Below, in pieces: positions 19,993 to 30,599 of a stretch of DNA of 43,098 nt; position 1 is the first letter of the stretch, and each line of letters opens with the position of its first letter. Position numbers and translations under genes: made by a program. The stretch spans positions 1 through 43,098 of the forward strand of contig SSNU01000239.1 of the NCBI GenBank assembly GCA_012064415.1, in the 5' to 3' direction. The notes under the pieces were generated by a model. That model did no database searches. It was not told the origin of the DNA and was given only the letters and a program-made list of their open reading frames with translations. Origin of the DNA: Gyrodactylus bullatarudis (lineage: Eukaryota > Platyhelminthes > Monogenea > Gyrodactylidea > Gyrodactylidae).

Positions 19993-20206
19993 CCGATGTG
20001 AGCTTTTTCACTTTTCTCTCCATTGTTGCTACTTATTGGAGAGTTTTGGTGTTTTTTTAGCTCATTATATTCTGATTTTCTTTGACGTTCACTATTTCTT
20101 TCATAATTTGTAAATTATTATCTTCAATGAATTCTTAACTTTTATCATTTTTAAAGTATTGCCACTGATGATGCTTTATGAAATGTACATATGGCTTTAA
20201 TATAAT
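19993..20206 (+). repeat. PLE 3' untranslated tail and terminal repeat
   Basis: Directly follows the endonuclease stop: GATGTGAGCTTTTTCACTTT, GGAGAGTTTTGGTGTTTTT, CTTTTATCATTTTTAAAGTA, CACTGATGATGCTTTATGAA. Identical blocks mark the other PLE ends in the window. Confidence 0.85.
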
Positions 20207-20210
20207 CAAA

Positions 20211-20520
20211 CCATTAACCATTTTCCATCAAGCAAAACTTTGCCGTCTCTATTTCTTTTGGTATTTCTTACGGATTACCAATCCTCCGTATCCTCTTCCC
20301 TAGACCAATTACTAAGCCAAATTTATGTGCAACTGGACTAAAACTGGCATAATGGAGATATTTGTCATTTTCATTCTTTTTCTTGAAAACATTTCTTAGA
20401 ATTGATCTGTCTTCTCTTCTGGTTAGCTTATAGGTTGATATATAGGAAACTTAAAATACCGTTAGACTCTCTTTCTATAGTAAATTTAATATTTCTATGA
20501 ATTGAGTTCGTATATAATTT
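20211..20520 (-). pseudogene. PLE reverse transcriptase fragment, minus strand
   Basis: Minus-strand reading: RNIKFTIERESNGILSF, a frame break, LTRREDRSILRNVFKKKNEN with DKYLHYASFSPVAHKFGLVI, GLGKRIRRIGNP, a stop, EIPKEIE, FCLMENG. It corresponds to residues about 60-160 of the frame at 19014-19721 and lies tail-to-tail with it. YVDD and endonuclease are absent. Confidence 0.88.
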
Positions 20521-20536
20521 ATATATTCTTTGAAAA

Positions 20537-20722
20537 TTATAAATTATTCAAACTTTAACTTTTATCATCTTTAAAGAGAGACCACTGATGATCCTTTAAA
20601 TGAAATCTATATATGGTCATAAATACTATATATCTTCATAGATATTTCTAAAATATGTATTTATTTATGTGGATTTTCAGACGTTTTAGAAAATTTACGT
20701 GAATCACTCCAAGGTGATTTTT
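20537..20722 (+). repeat. PLE terminal repeat, plus orientation
   Basis: CTTTTATCATCTTTAAAGAG, CACTGATGATCCTTTAAATG, GTGGATTTTCAGACGTTTTA and AAATTTACGTGAATCACTCC, the full terminal pattern in order. No coding sequence of the same orientation lies immediately upstream. Confidence 0.8.
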
Positions 20723-20751
20723 GTTAAATTCATAGATTCCAATTAACATTA

Positions 20752-20990
20752 TTTAGAAAATTGGAAGAAAGAAGATATATTGAAACCAAATGTACATTTC
20801 TTGAAGCATCATCAGTGATAATTCTTCAAAAATGATATACAATGTAAGTTAGAAAGAAATATCAAAAGTCAAAGAAAATAAGAATAAAATGCAAGCTGAA
20901 AAAACACCAAAACTCTCCAATAAATAGTGTAGAGAAAAGTGAAAAAGCTCACATAGGCCAAGGTAGTTGAAGATTATAGGAATAGGAATT
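20752..20990 (-). repeat. PLE 3' end, minus orientation
   Basis: Complement of the tail: TTGAAGCATCATCAGTGATA, GCAAGCTGAAAAAACACCAA, AACTCTCCAATAA, GTGAAAAAGCTCACATAGGC, ending at the codons for NLQLP. The endonuclease it should belong to is not present beyond 20990. Confidence 0.8.
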
Positions 20991-23590
20991 AACATTATAT
21001 CCATTGAATATCTATCCAGTTGTTTTTTATCTCGAATTTTTCAAAATAAGTTGACATGAATATTCTAAAACTTTTAAATCAAGATTATGGATGAATAAGA
21101 TGATAAAAATACAATATTCCGAATTTTGAATTTCATTCAAGATTATATAACAATACATCATGTCGTGTGAATATAACCATATATCATTGATTTTCATGAT
21201 TTAATAATGAATCGAATAAAAAGGATGATCGAAGGAATATTCATCAAATTTTTCACTTGAAATTTTAAAAGAAAAAAAATCAGGCATCAAAGATTAGATT
21301 AAAAACTAAAATATAATCTTTTTGATTGATGCACGAGAAATATTCTGATCAATAGTCTAGAATCAGAAATAAAATGCATTAATTAGTTATCAAGCACTTG
21401 GAATGCTTCAAGCTTCAAAATACTTCGATTTGTAATTCAGAATTGTTTTCCTTAAAAATAAAGATGTTACGAAAAATATGTCATACATATTCAAAATGTT
21501 ATTTCATGTAAACATTAGTTTGGTTGGAAAACATAATTATTTTAACATGTTTTTTAGAATTGAAATACGAAAAATATTCCTTGATTTATTCTGTATTACA
21601 TTCAATGGGGAGACTCCCTTTAATAAATCGGGTAATAGAAAATAAAGACCTCTTGATGACTTTTATGGTCGAATTCGAATCATCAATCTAAATTTTATCC
21701 AAAATCTTTTGTATCTAATCACTTTAATATCTTAAATCAATAATCGAGATCTAACATTGGAAAAAGTTAGGTGCATTTTCGAAATTCAGAAAATTGCATT
21801 TTTTCTGGAATTTCTTTTAGTTCCAACCTTTCATTATCAGTTTCAAAATATAATTTTATTCTTGAATATTCGGAGAAAAATATTGAGTTTAATTAAAAAT
21901 AGTTAATTCTCAAAAAATTTGAAATATTTTCCTCAATCGATGCAGCGTTTGTTATCAACGAGAATATTTTTTGGAGTCATTTATGGAAATTTATTTATTT
22001 GGAAATAAACTCTACTTAATGTCAACTACAATTATTAAAGAGGGAGAATAGTAGCCTTAGAACTCATCGGATTTATCTAAAACCCCACAAGAACTTCGAA
22101 AATGTCCAAAATTTACTTTTTCCTTTTAAAGATGATTACATTAAGTATTGTCACGATCTTCTCATGAGTAAAAATACAGAAAATCGCCAATTTAACGTAA
22201 AATAACTTGACCTTGAAATAACCTATTTAAACAAATAAATTACAATAATACTTATAATGATTTAAAAATTAAATTTTTTTCGTGGTTTCTTCCTCGAGCT
22301 TGAAACTGAGAGAAATTTTTTAATTAATTGAATAAATTTTCCAGAAATTTTCAATATATTTTAAGAAAATAAATTATTTCATGTTGTTTTAACGGCTGTG
22401 AATGATTCGCACTTTTATGTATTTTATTTCGAGAAGAACCTTAGATTACATCTAACTGTTACTCTCTAAATGTGGACAAGATGAATGATCTCCCATCTAG
22501 AAAATTTTATAATTAAATTTTGAAATTTTATCATGCTAATCGAACTCAAGAATTTAAATAAACTCTTGAAATAAAAGAAAGTTTTTCATCAATTTGAAAT
22601 AGAAAAATTTCATCCATCTCTTGGGAAATAGATAATTTTTGAATCGTCAAGAGGTTTTTGAAGATTTTTATTCTCTATTACTCGATATAAAGATTTTCAA
22701 ATACAATAAATTTAATTTCATCTTCTAATGTAGACATATTTTATTCCTTATTATCGATAGCGATGAGATGAATTTTGAAAGATTTAATCCACACTTTATT
22801 CGTGAAAAGAAAGATCACATTTTGAGAATTTCGGATATTTCTGAAGTATACCTACTCTTTTGGAATTTGTGTTGAAAATTTTGTTGATTTCAATGTGATT
22901 TTAATCATCAAAAGTTGCATTCATGTATCGGGTAAAGTCAAGGAAATCAAATTACACATTTAACTTTTCTTATCAAAGAAAATTTGAAAAAAATTTCGTA
23001 TCATTATCGAGTTCTTTTACAAAAATCAAGAATTCTCATCTTCCCATCAACCAGCTTTTATACTGTATTTCAAAAGGTTAAACATTCAAATTGAAAATAA
23101 TAACTTTAGCTAGTTAGTATAAAGATGGTCAAATTTGAATTCATCCTCGAAGGATTATCCAAACTGTCTGAATTGCTTTGAATCTCAGAAAAAAAATATA
23201 AAAAATTCAATTTAAATTTTTTTAATTTTAACGATGAGTTAGATAATTTTAACCCTCTCAGTCGTTTGGTCAAAATAAAAGGAAATCATAATTTTTTCTG
23301 TGATCCTACCAATTAGACTCATGGGATAAATGTTTGCTTCGATAATTATAATTATTTTTTAGGATCGCTCCTTCATAGTTTTGTCAATGAAGTCGTATTC
23401 GTCTGATCAGTACTCAAAGGGTTACAAAAAATCAAGTATGTGACATATGTATTTTTAATTACCTTGAGAACAAAAAAAAATTAATACACAAGAATTTTTT
23501 CCATAAATAATTGCTTTTTTTCTTGCAAAAAAAACATTTTCTTCGATAATTATCAAAATTAATTTACACGGGGTGATGCTTCAAATCAGG
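20991..23590. other. AT-rich stretch, no recognised gene
   Basis: No open frame with coding character and no repeat that I can match elsewhere in the window, apart from scattered AATTATAATTATT runs near 23342. Nothing to annotate. Confidence 0.5.
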
Positions 23591-23713
23591 TTAAATACTT
23601 CCATTTGAAAGAATTTCTTCAGCCTTCTTTGTATGATTTGCGGGGAGGTCTAAAATTATTCTCAGGATTTCCTTCCAACATTCTTTTTCTAGATTCCAGT
23701 TTGGCATCTCCAA
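23591..23713 (-). CDS. Exon-like open frame, unrecognised
   Basis: On the minus strand 40 codons read LEMPNWNLEKECWKEILRII, then LDLPANHTKKAEEILSNGSI and a TAA. Two tryptophans, a proline and an amphipathic pattern are unlike the chance frames around it. The bases just upstream (CTAATGAACTAG) could be a splice acceptor, so it may be the last exon of a lost or distant gene. I cannot assign a family and see no further exon with confidence. Confidence 0.3.
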   Translation of the reverse strand: MEMPNWNLEKECWKEILRIILDLPANHTKKAEEILSNGSI

Positions 23714-24834
23714 CTAGTTCATTAGAAAATTGAAGTTGAAATGCCAAAAGAAGGGCTTATGTTCTTTTATAGACAAAGCAAGAGTTTATGACTTCTGAAT
23801 TTAAAAATTATTTGAAAATGCTCGAATACCAGTTTCTTGATCCAGTCTATACAAAACTAGATAGTTATCAAAAAGATCAACAGTTCCCATTCCACTGTTT
23901 TAATTTTCACCATAAAATTAACTTCAATTTCTTCTACTTTTATTTCGACTCCATTTTTCTAGATGGCTTGATGAAATAGTAACAGCTAGTAACCAGCGTA
24001 AAAGAAATAGTTTTGCTGAGAATCAATATAAAAATCAAAGAGGCCTCTAATTTTTAGTTTGAGTGCATTTTCAGTCAGCAATTATTTTCCTGAAATTTTA
24101 AGTCGATTTGATCTGACGGTCACGGTGCTAACAAAGTAAATCTGAAATAACTTCTACGGAACCAATCATACGTGTAAAAGAATAGATTTATGCAGTTGAG
24201 CTATTGATGATTTAAAAAAATCCAAAAATATTTTATGAGTATCTAAGAAGATTAGGCTAGATTAGCTAAAATATTGGAATAACACAAAAATGGGCTCGTT
24301 TCATCTTGGAATTCAAAAAATAAATTTTTACTTGACTTTCCGATGAAAAAAAAGTCTTAATGTCAACTAGCTTCATTAAAAAGAAAATTCTGAAACATAA
24401 ATAACTAGAAGCTTTGAATCAAAAGAAAAGTTTGAATAATGAACTTTTGTAATTCATTAGATATTTCCAAGTGTTATATTAATCATAGTTATAATTATAA
24501 TTATTTTGGAGCTTGGAAAAGTTCCCTGTTGTCATGTCAATCAATAGAATATTTGCTTATGGTTTGAATATATTTTATCGGTAGAAAGAAAATGAATATT
24601 TCTAACGAAAGTCTCGTGAACATCTTTCGATTATATCTCGTCGATTCTTATGCATAATTCTATTTGATATTTCTAGATAATGATTTAACAGATTTTGGAG
24701 TTTTGTCTGAAGATATGCAATTCCGAGGTATAATAAATTTCTCAAGTACAATATGTAAAAACTATAAATTTTATATAAAATCATTAAAATAGAAATATTA
24801 CACATATTAGAATTAAAATATTAACAAACAAGTT
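23714..24834. other. No recognised gene
   Basis: Two open frames (23788-23979 plus; 24602-24805 minus) without known motifs. Nothing else supportable. Confidence 0.4.
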
Positions 24835-24871
24835 TGATAAAAGAAGAGAATTCAAGCTGAAAAAACACCCA
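24835..24871 (-). repeat. PLE 3' tail fragment, inverted
   Basis: AATTCAAGCTGAAAAAACACC matches the inverted PLE tail seen at 11082-11102 and 20890-20912. It is fused directly to the plus-strand endonuclease fragment that follows. Confidence 0.6.
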
Positions 24872-24945
24872 ACAGGTTGTGGTTCAACCTATCTTGGAAG
24901 AACTATTAGAAAACTAATGACTAGGACAAAGAATATATGAACACT
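24872..24945 (+). pseudogene. PLE GIY-YIG endonuclease fragment
   Basis: Translates to GCGSTYLGRTIRKLMTRTKN then a stop. This is the YIG core of the PLE endonuclease (compare DCGSSYIGRTIRKLSTR at 19.74 kb), diverged. Only about 25 codons survive. The copy is then interrupted by a Tc1-like insertion at about 25026, and the PLE tail resumes near 25800. Confidence 0.75.
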
Positions 24946-25025
24946 TATCTGAAAATAATTATCCTTTGGAGGATCTTTAAAAATAAAATCGTTTAGGTTG
25001 CTTGGGAAATTTTCTTCCAATTGAG

Positions 25026-25800
25026 AAATATAAAGCTAGTAAATACGAAGTTGGAAATGTACTCACAAATTTTTTGTGACAAATTCTTAGTAGATGGCAC
25101 CCTGCGTGGTTTAATCGTTTAATATTAGTTTTCCTATTTCTTGCTAGATCATCGAAGAGCATTAGATAAAGAAAATCAGCCTATAGATTAACAGAGCGCC
25201 AAGGACACTTTCGAGCGTTATATTTTGTCTTAAAATAATGTTCTAACTATTTGTGATTGAAAACCCAATTTACCATGATCTTGTGATTTTGTGATTCTGT
25301 CATTTTCCATCAAAATTTCCATTTTGAAAAATCGCGAGTTTCTTTTTTTCAACAAATTTAAAATAATGGTTATTTTTTAATCATGAATTTAAATTATAAA
25401 TAATCATGTGGTTATCATCTGAAAAGAATCATTGGATAAGTCTTCTTAAATCTAGAGGACTTAAAAGGATAGTTATAAAATTTTCAATCACAGTTTTAGA
25501 GACTTTATTAAATTTGGAATCGAATCAGTATTTTCGTGTGGAAAAGATCCAAGGATATTACAAATTACTTAGGATCGAAGTCAAATTTTCATCTTTCACC
25601 TACTAATGGGTAGACTCGATTTTTGTCATTTTCAACCGGGTTTTTTCAGCGGTCTAAAGTATTTTTTGCGATTTTATTCTCCCCCGTATTCTCTATATTC
25701 TAACTTATATTCAGATATAATAATCTTCAATTTTGAAAAAAAATGTTTATTATGATTTTGAGAAATTTCCCAACTTCATATTAATCAATTTTATGATACA
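25026..25800 (+). mobile_element. Internally deleted Tc1-like element (non-autonomous derivative)
   Basis: Left part 25026-25466 matches 26527-27000: end motif AATATAAAGC then GAAGTTGG, ACAGAGCGCCAAGGACACTT, and the start of the transposase, here MWLSSEKNHWISLLKSRGLK. It then jumps to sequence matching 28620-28950: TTTCAATCACAGTTTTA, CTACTAATGGGTAGACTCGA, ending TTTCCCAACTTCATATTAAT, the complement of the left end motif. About 1.6 kb of the parental element is missing between the two parts. The 66-codon frame at 25406-25606 spans the junction and keeps only the first 22 transposase residues. The element interrupts a PLE remnant (24835-24945 and 25800-26003). Confidence 0.85.
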
Positions 25801-26003
25801 ATTATAATTCAATAATATTTCTTTCATGATCTGTGAAATTATTATTATCTTGAATGAACTTTCAACTTATATCATTTTTGAAGAATTATCACTGATGATG
25901 CTTCAAGAAATGTACATTTGGTTTTAATTTATCTTCTTCCAATTTTCTAAATTATGAGTGGATTTTCGGACGTGTTTGAAAAATTACATGAATTACTTAT
26001 TCG
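25800..26003 (+). repeat. PLE terminal repeat, displaced by the Tc1-like insertion
   Basis: ATATTTCTTTCATGATCTGTG, TATCATTTTTGAAGAATTAT, CACTGATGATGCTTCAAGAA, AGTGGATTTTCGGACGTG, AAATTACATGAATTACTTA. This is the ordinary PLE end in plus orientation; its coding part lies on the other side of the Tc1-like insertion. Confidence 0.8.
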
Positions 26004-26526
26004 TTATAATTCTTAACTACCAAATCTCTAATTTTATTGAAAATTTAATCATTATCCAATACACAATGAGAAAAAAAGTTTTTTTTGATCTTTACAGATA
26101 GGTTTAAAACATTTAGAGCAATGTAGTTCCGCGCTCTATACTCTTCTTTTTGGGAGCTCGAATTTCTTGGTCAACTCTATTTTTCTTTAGTGTTTCACAT
26201 GAATTTTTATTTCTTGGATTGGAGACTCGTATCTCCATAAATTTTTTCGAAAGGATATCAATGAAAATTCTTCATCCATTCAGAAAAACATTCAGTTAAA
26301 ATTACAAAGGAATTGTACACTTTTATATCAAGAATATTATATCATTGGCTACCTATTGGATGTTCTTTGATATGAAAAAGGTATCATCCTCATCTTCATT
26401 CATAAGTTCCAAGCTTTCCAATGAAGATATTTCACTTATTATAATTACGGAAAAAATCTTCGAAGCTTTCATCGCTTGAGCCTGCCTCTTTTCTTTTTAT
26501 GCTGATTAAGCTTTAAGAAATATAAA

Positions 26527-28955
26527 GCTGGTTAATATGAAGTTGGGAATATACTCACAAAATTTTTTGCGACAAATTCTTAGTAGATGGCCACCCCCCG
26601 TGGTTTATCTGGACACCAAATAATCGTTTAACATTGGTTTTCTTATTCCTTGTTAGATCATGGAATAGCATTAGCTAACGAAAATCAGCCTCTAGATTGA
26701 CAGAGCGCCAAGGACACTTTCGAGCGTTATATTTTGTCTTAAAACAATGTTTGAGCTCTTAAAATTATACTATTAGTAATTGAAACCCCAAATTACCATT
26801 ATCTTATGAATTTGTGATTCTGTCATTTTCCATCAAAATTTCCATTTTGAAAAATCGCGAGTTTCTTTTTTCAACAAATTTAATTATTTAAAATAATGGT
26901 TATTTTTTAATCATGAATTTAAATTATAAATAATCATGTGGTTATCCAGTGAAAAACAACGTTGGATAAGACTTCTAAAATCTAGAGGACTCAAAGTTTC
27001 TGAAATAGTTAGAGAAACTGGTATCTCCAAGTCTACTATTTATAGAATTTTAAATAATCAAGTTCAGGCAGACTTCAAGGCCCCCGGACGTAAAAGTGCG
27101 TTGACAAAAGTTCGTTTATGTATGATTCTTAAGCGGCATCATACATCGACAATCAAGAGTATTCAGAAGGCATTCTATCCTGATATGAAATATCACACTT
27201 TTTATGGGTAAATTGTAACTTCTTATTTTAGTAACGTCCGTAGACTTGGACATTATTTAGTTAATGGTCAAATCAAACAGATATTAACTAAAAAGAATAT
27301 CAAAGATCGCCAATTGTTCTTCAGAAACTATAGAAATCATCCAATGTTTTTCTGGAGAGATGTCATCTTCATTGATGAAGTGACTTTCCAAAATGTGATG
27401 AAAAATGGTCGGGGAAGAGTTATCGTCTCCAGGTATTTCAAAAGGTGTCATACCATGATACAGGGTAAAGCCAAATACTATGCCAAGAAAATGTTTCTAG
27501 TCTCTATGCGTTTTGGCATACCCCCGTTTTTACTCCGGTTAATGGAACTATGGACCAACACGAGTTCCAATGTCTTCTAAACATAAATCTTCAATCTTAT
27601 GCAGGATATCAAAGAAGAACGTTGAGATTAGTCATGTATCAAAGCTAGTAAGAATTTTAATTAAAATTTAGACTCAACGATTCTTTCGAGATAATCGGAT
27701 AACATCTCTTCAAGGTTATCCTGCCAATAGTCCGGATCTCAATCCAATTGAGAATCTTTTTGGCATTATGAAAAGAAAATGGTATTTGGTTTAAGAAGAC
27801 TTTCGGCATGCCATCGACAAAGAGGAAGATACACAAAATATTAGATATTAAATGTTTAAGAAAATTATTTATACAGAAAAATTATTATCTTTATTTACTG
27901 TAATATATCCTATTTTTTATTCTTCCAAAACCTGCTTTCTGATATTATGAGCTCATTCAGGATACAAAAAATCGAGTCGAGTAATCAAATATAATTTATT
28001 AATTTTAAAAACTACTCACTAGTAGAAAAATAAATTATTTCAACCTAATAAAATTCAACTAAGATGAGATTCGAACTCAAGGCATAAAATTGTAAAAACG
28101 TCTAGAAGAAAGTTATAAAAATTATAAAAAGTTGAAAATTTTACCAAAAAAAAATCATTTTTATTTTTACGTTTTTGTAATATCCCCAAATAATCCACGA
28201 TAACTTAAAAATTCGTATAAATTGAAAATTTTTGGAGATTTCGTGTATTTTTTCAACTAATCCCTGCTTATTTTCAGATTATAATTTCAAGGATCTCGCT
28301 GAAAATAACTGATCTAGATCAAAATTTAACGCAGAATTCAGTTTTTCAGTGAGAGATCCATGGAAAAAATGAAATCAGATTTAGTGACCCCCCTTTTTTC
28401 TCCAGATCCTCAAAAATTTTGATCCTTTTTTAATTTTTTCGATCTGATCGGATCATAATGAAATTTTCACCAAGTAATCAACCAATCAGTCTTGAGAGAT
28501 CCTGAAATTTTCTGGGAAATCGATGTTATTTTCTCAAAAATATCAGCTTTTTTCATTTTCAGTTCAACACACCGAAGAATGGATCTTGTTTGATCTTGAT
28601 TTTCTCGATCACTCCGATAGTTATGTAATTTTCAATCACAGTTTTATAAACTTGATTAAATTTGAAACCGAATCAGTATTCTTTCTGGTGAAAAAGATCC
28701 AAGGATGATACAAAAAATTCAGGATCAAAGTCAAATTTTCATGTTTCATCTACTAATGGGTAGACTCGATTTTTGTCTTTTTCAATCGGTTTTTTCGCGG
28801 TGTAATGTAATTTCTGCGTTATTATGCTTCCCCACCCTATTCTTCATATATAAAGCTATATTCAGATATAATAATCTTCAATTTCGCAAAAAAATTGCAT
28901 TTTTAGAATTTTGAGAAATTTCCCAACTTCATATTAATCAACTTTACATTCAGGT
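26527..28955 (+). mobile_element. Tc1-like element, near full-length copy
   Basis: The left end has AATATAAAGCTGGTTAATAT and GAAGTTGGGAA. The right end near 28915-28955 carries the complement, TTTCCCAACTTCATATTAAT. Between them are a 400-bp leader shared with 25026-25466, a transposase (26936-27844) and a 1.1-kb tail, whose last part (28620-28950) is shared with the deleted copy. Exact outer boundaries and a TA duplication cannot be fixed because the flanking AATATAAAGC is shared by all copies. The copy is damaged inside the transposase. Confidence 0.8.
26936..27844 (+). pseudogene. Tc1-like DDE transposase with two apparent 24-nt introns, inactivated
   Basis: It starts at ATG 26936 (MWLSSEKQRWIRLL). 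An N-terminal helix-turn-helix (SRGLKVSEIVRETGISKST, residues about 18-40) binds the element ends. The frame pauses at 27208-27231, a 24-nt GTAAAT...TTTTAG block. Removing it joins HTFYG to NVRRLGHYLVNGQIKQIL in frame. First catalytic D in VIFIDEVTF. A one-base slip near CCCCCGTTTTT (27520s) moves to the frame NGTMDQHEFQCLLNINLQ. A second 24-nt GTAAGA...TTTAG block (27648-27671) separates HVSKL from TQRFFRDNRITSLQGYPANS. Then PDLNPIENLFG with the third catalytic residue E. The usual QDNA motif with the second D is lost before HVSKL. About 100 nt are deleted after KRKWYLV; the last codons read CHRQRGRYTKY. Enzyme dead. Confidence 0.85.
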
Positions 28956-30090
28956 AAATAAAAAATTTTTAAGATTCAAAAATGTAATCAAGAAAAAATC
29001 ACCAATGCTTACAGATTCTGTAATACAGAGATAAAATTATTATTATAATTCTAAATTTTATTTCTCAAGTGTTTGAAATAATAGCATAAAAACAAATATT
29101 GATTATTGCTTTAAAAAGCGAATTATTTGTCCAAGATCAGGGATATCTAGCCACGAAAAAATATTTGACTTAATTATTTATTCGATAGTCAAGAGAATGG
29201 ATGTTAATTTGAATATATTTTACATCTATATTATCCTTATTTTGTGTTATTCATTTTCAAGGATATGTGAAACAGAAATTATTCTAAACCGTTTGTACAC
29301 ATTTTGTAATAAACACGTATTTATTTATAATGTATTTGAAATTCTCTCTAGAGCAGGAGAAAATGTAATTTTTTTCAAGAATATCCATCTTCCTATCCAA
29401 AAGCGCTTTATTTTTTATTTAAATTTTAATTAAATTACATGACTATAATTATTATTTATACAAATTTTTCTCGAATAATTCGATTTCTCGCTTATTCTTG
29501 GATATTACAAAAATCCTTAACCTGGCTAATGCCCTCTTTCAAACCTATTAAAAATTAATTTCATTTAAAAAAGAGTTTTGTTTATTCAGATTACTTTTTG
29601 TATTTAAAATTGAAAATATATTTTTTGAAAGTTAAATATAATTATTTTTGATTGAATTTTTAAACTTTTATCGTTTTTAATTCATGTAGATTTTCATAAG
29701 CTTCTGATTAAAAATAATTAATTCATAATTAAAATAGACAGGAAAAAATATAGAACCATTAAATGAAATTTTTAAAGCATAATCATCAATGTTACTTTGA
29801 AAATTCCAATTAAGAATTTATAGGTCTTGTAATTCTACCAAAATTATTCTAAAATTAATTAATATTTGTTTAAAATACAAAAATACATTTTACCCGTAAA
29901 GTTTTCCAAATAGAATCAGGCTTGAATTCTCCCAGAATAAAGTTTTTTGGTAATCTATGATTCTATTTAGCTTATTGATGAGTAAAACAATGTAAAAGGT
30001 ACAGGTAGCATCTCTGGAAATAGTTATAATCCTATTTGTTTTGCTTACATCCTTGAAATATATCTTGCCTCGATTTCTCAACAAAAATTG
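28956..30090. other. AT-rich stretch, no recognised gene
   Basis: A 78-codon frame at 29197-29433 and a 64-codon minus frame at 29890-30084 show no motif. Nothing else supportable. Confidence 0.4.
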
Positions 30091-30245
30091 ACATACCTAG
30101 TTAATATGAAGATGGGAATTTATGATTTTCAGAAAATTCTTAATTTTTTCATCAAGATATCGAATTTGATCAAGATCAAAGTTCAAAAAAATGGGAATTT
30201 GACGCTGCTTCAAGATTTCAAATTTGCTGGAATTTGATTAAATTA
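30091..30245 (+). repeat. Fragment with Tc1-like end motif and E2-like sequence
   Basis: CTAGTTAATATGAAGATGGG at about 30098 is the end motif of the Tc1-like family. It is followed by sequence resembling the complement of 4650-4800 (AATTTTTTCAT.AAGA.ATCGAATTTG; CAAAGTTC). This suggests that family E2 and the Tc1-like family share ends. Confidence 0.5.
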
Positions 30246-30499
30246 AATTCTAATCTGAAATTTCTATTCCTAAATCTATGGTAGATATTCGATTAAGTAG
30301 ATCAGCTTTTTATTGTGTTAATGTCTCAATAAATGAAAAAGTTTATTTTCTCCTTTTTCCTAAACTCCAATTTGAAAAAACTGAGTTGACAAGATAAAAC
30401 AAATGAATAAATTTTGAGAAATTAGTTGTTTAAAAAAATAATTTTTCTAACATATTTTAAATTCTTTGTATTATTCATTTCACAAGCTTAACCCTAATA

Positions 30500-30598
30500 A
30501 TGAATCAACGACCCCGTCGTGAAAGGCAAAATACTAATCGTCGTTTTGAAGATTTTTTCCTAGACAATGAGCCTGTTCGTATCGCACGACCTCGTTAG
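30500..30598 (+). CDS. 32-residue arginine-rich open frame, unrecognised
   Basis: ATG at 30500 opens MNQRPRRERQNTNRRFEDFF, then LDNEPVRIARPR and TAG. It is conspicuously GC-rich (CCCCGTCGTGAAAGG) in a 75%-AT neighbourhood. Ten of 32 residues are arginine. The stretch NRRFEDFFLDNEPVRIAR resembles KKCFDDFVMGNERPAIRK at about 12.8 kb. It could be the first exon of a gene (Arg-rich N-terminus) or a relic of a shared element. No downstream exon can be assigned. Confidence 0.35.
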   Translation: MNQRPRRERQNTNRRFEDFFLDNEPVRIARPR

Positions 30599-30599
30599 C

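Noticed and set aside
28040..28110. Possible tRNA on the minus strand, from GAGTTCGAATCTC resembling a T-arm
   Set aside because: No A-box or D-arm at the right distance, and no acceptor stem; probably chance or a relic too decayed to support.
28523..28914. Two successive plus-strand open frames after the transposase
   Set aside because: They lie in the non-coding tail of the Tc1-like element, and the equivalent region in the deleted copy (25473-25800) does not keep the frames.
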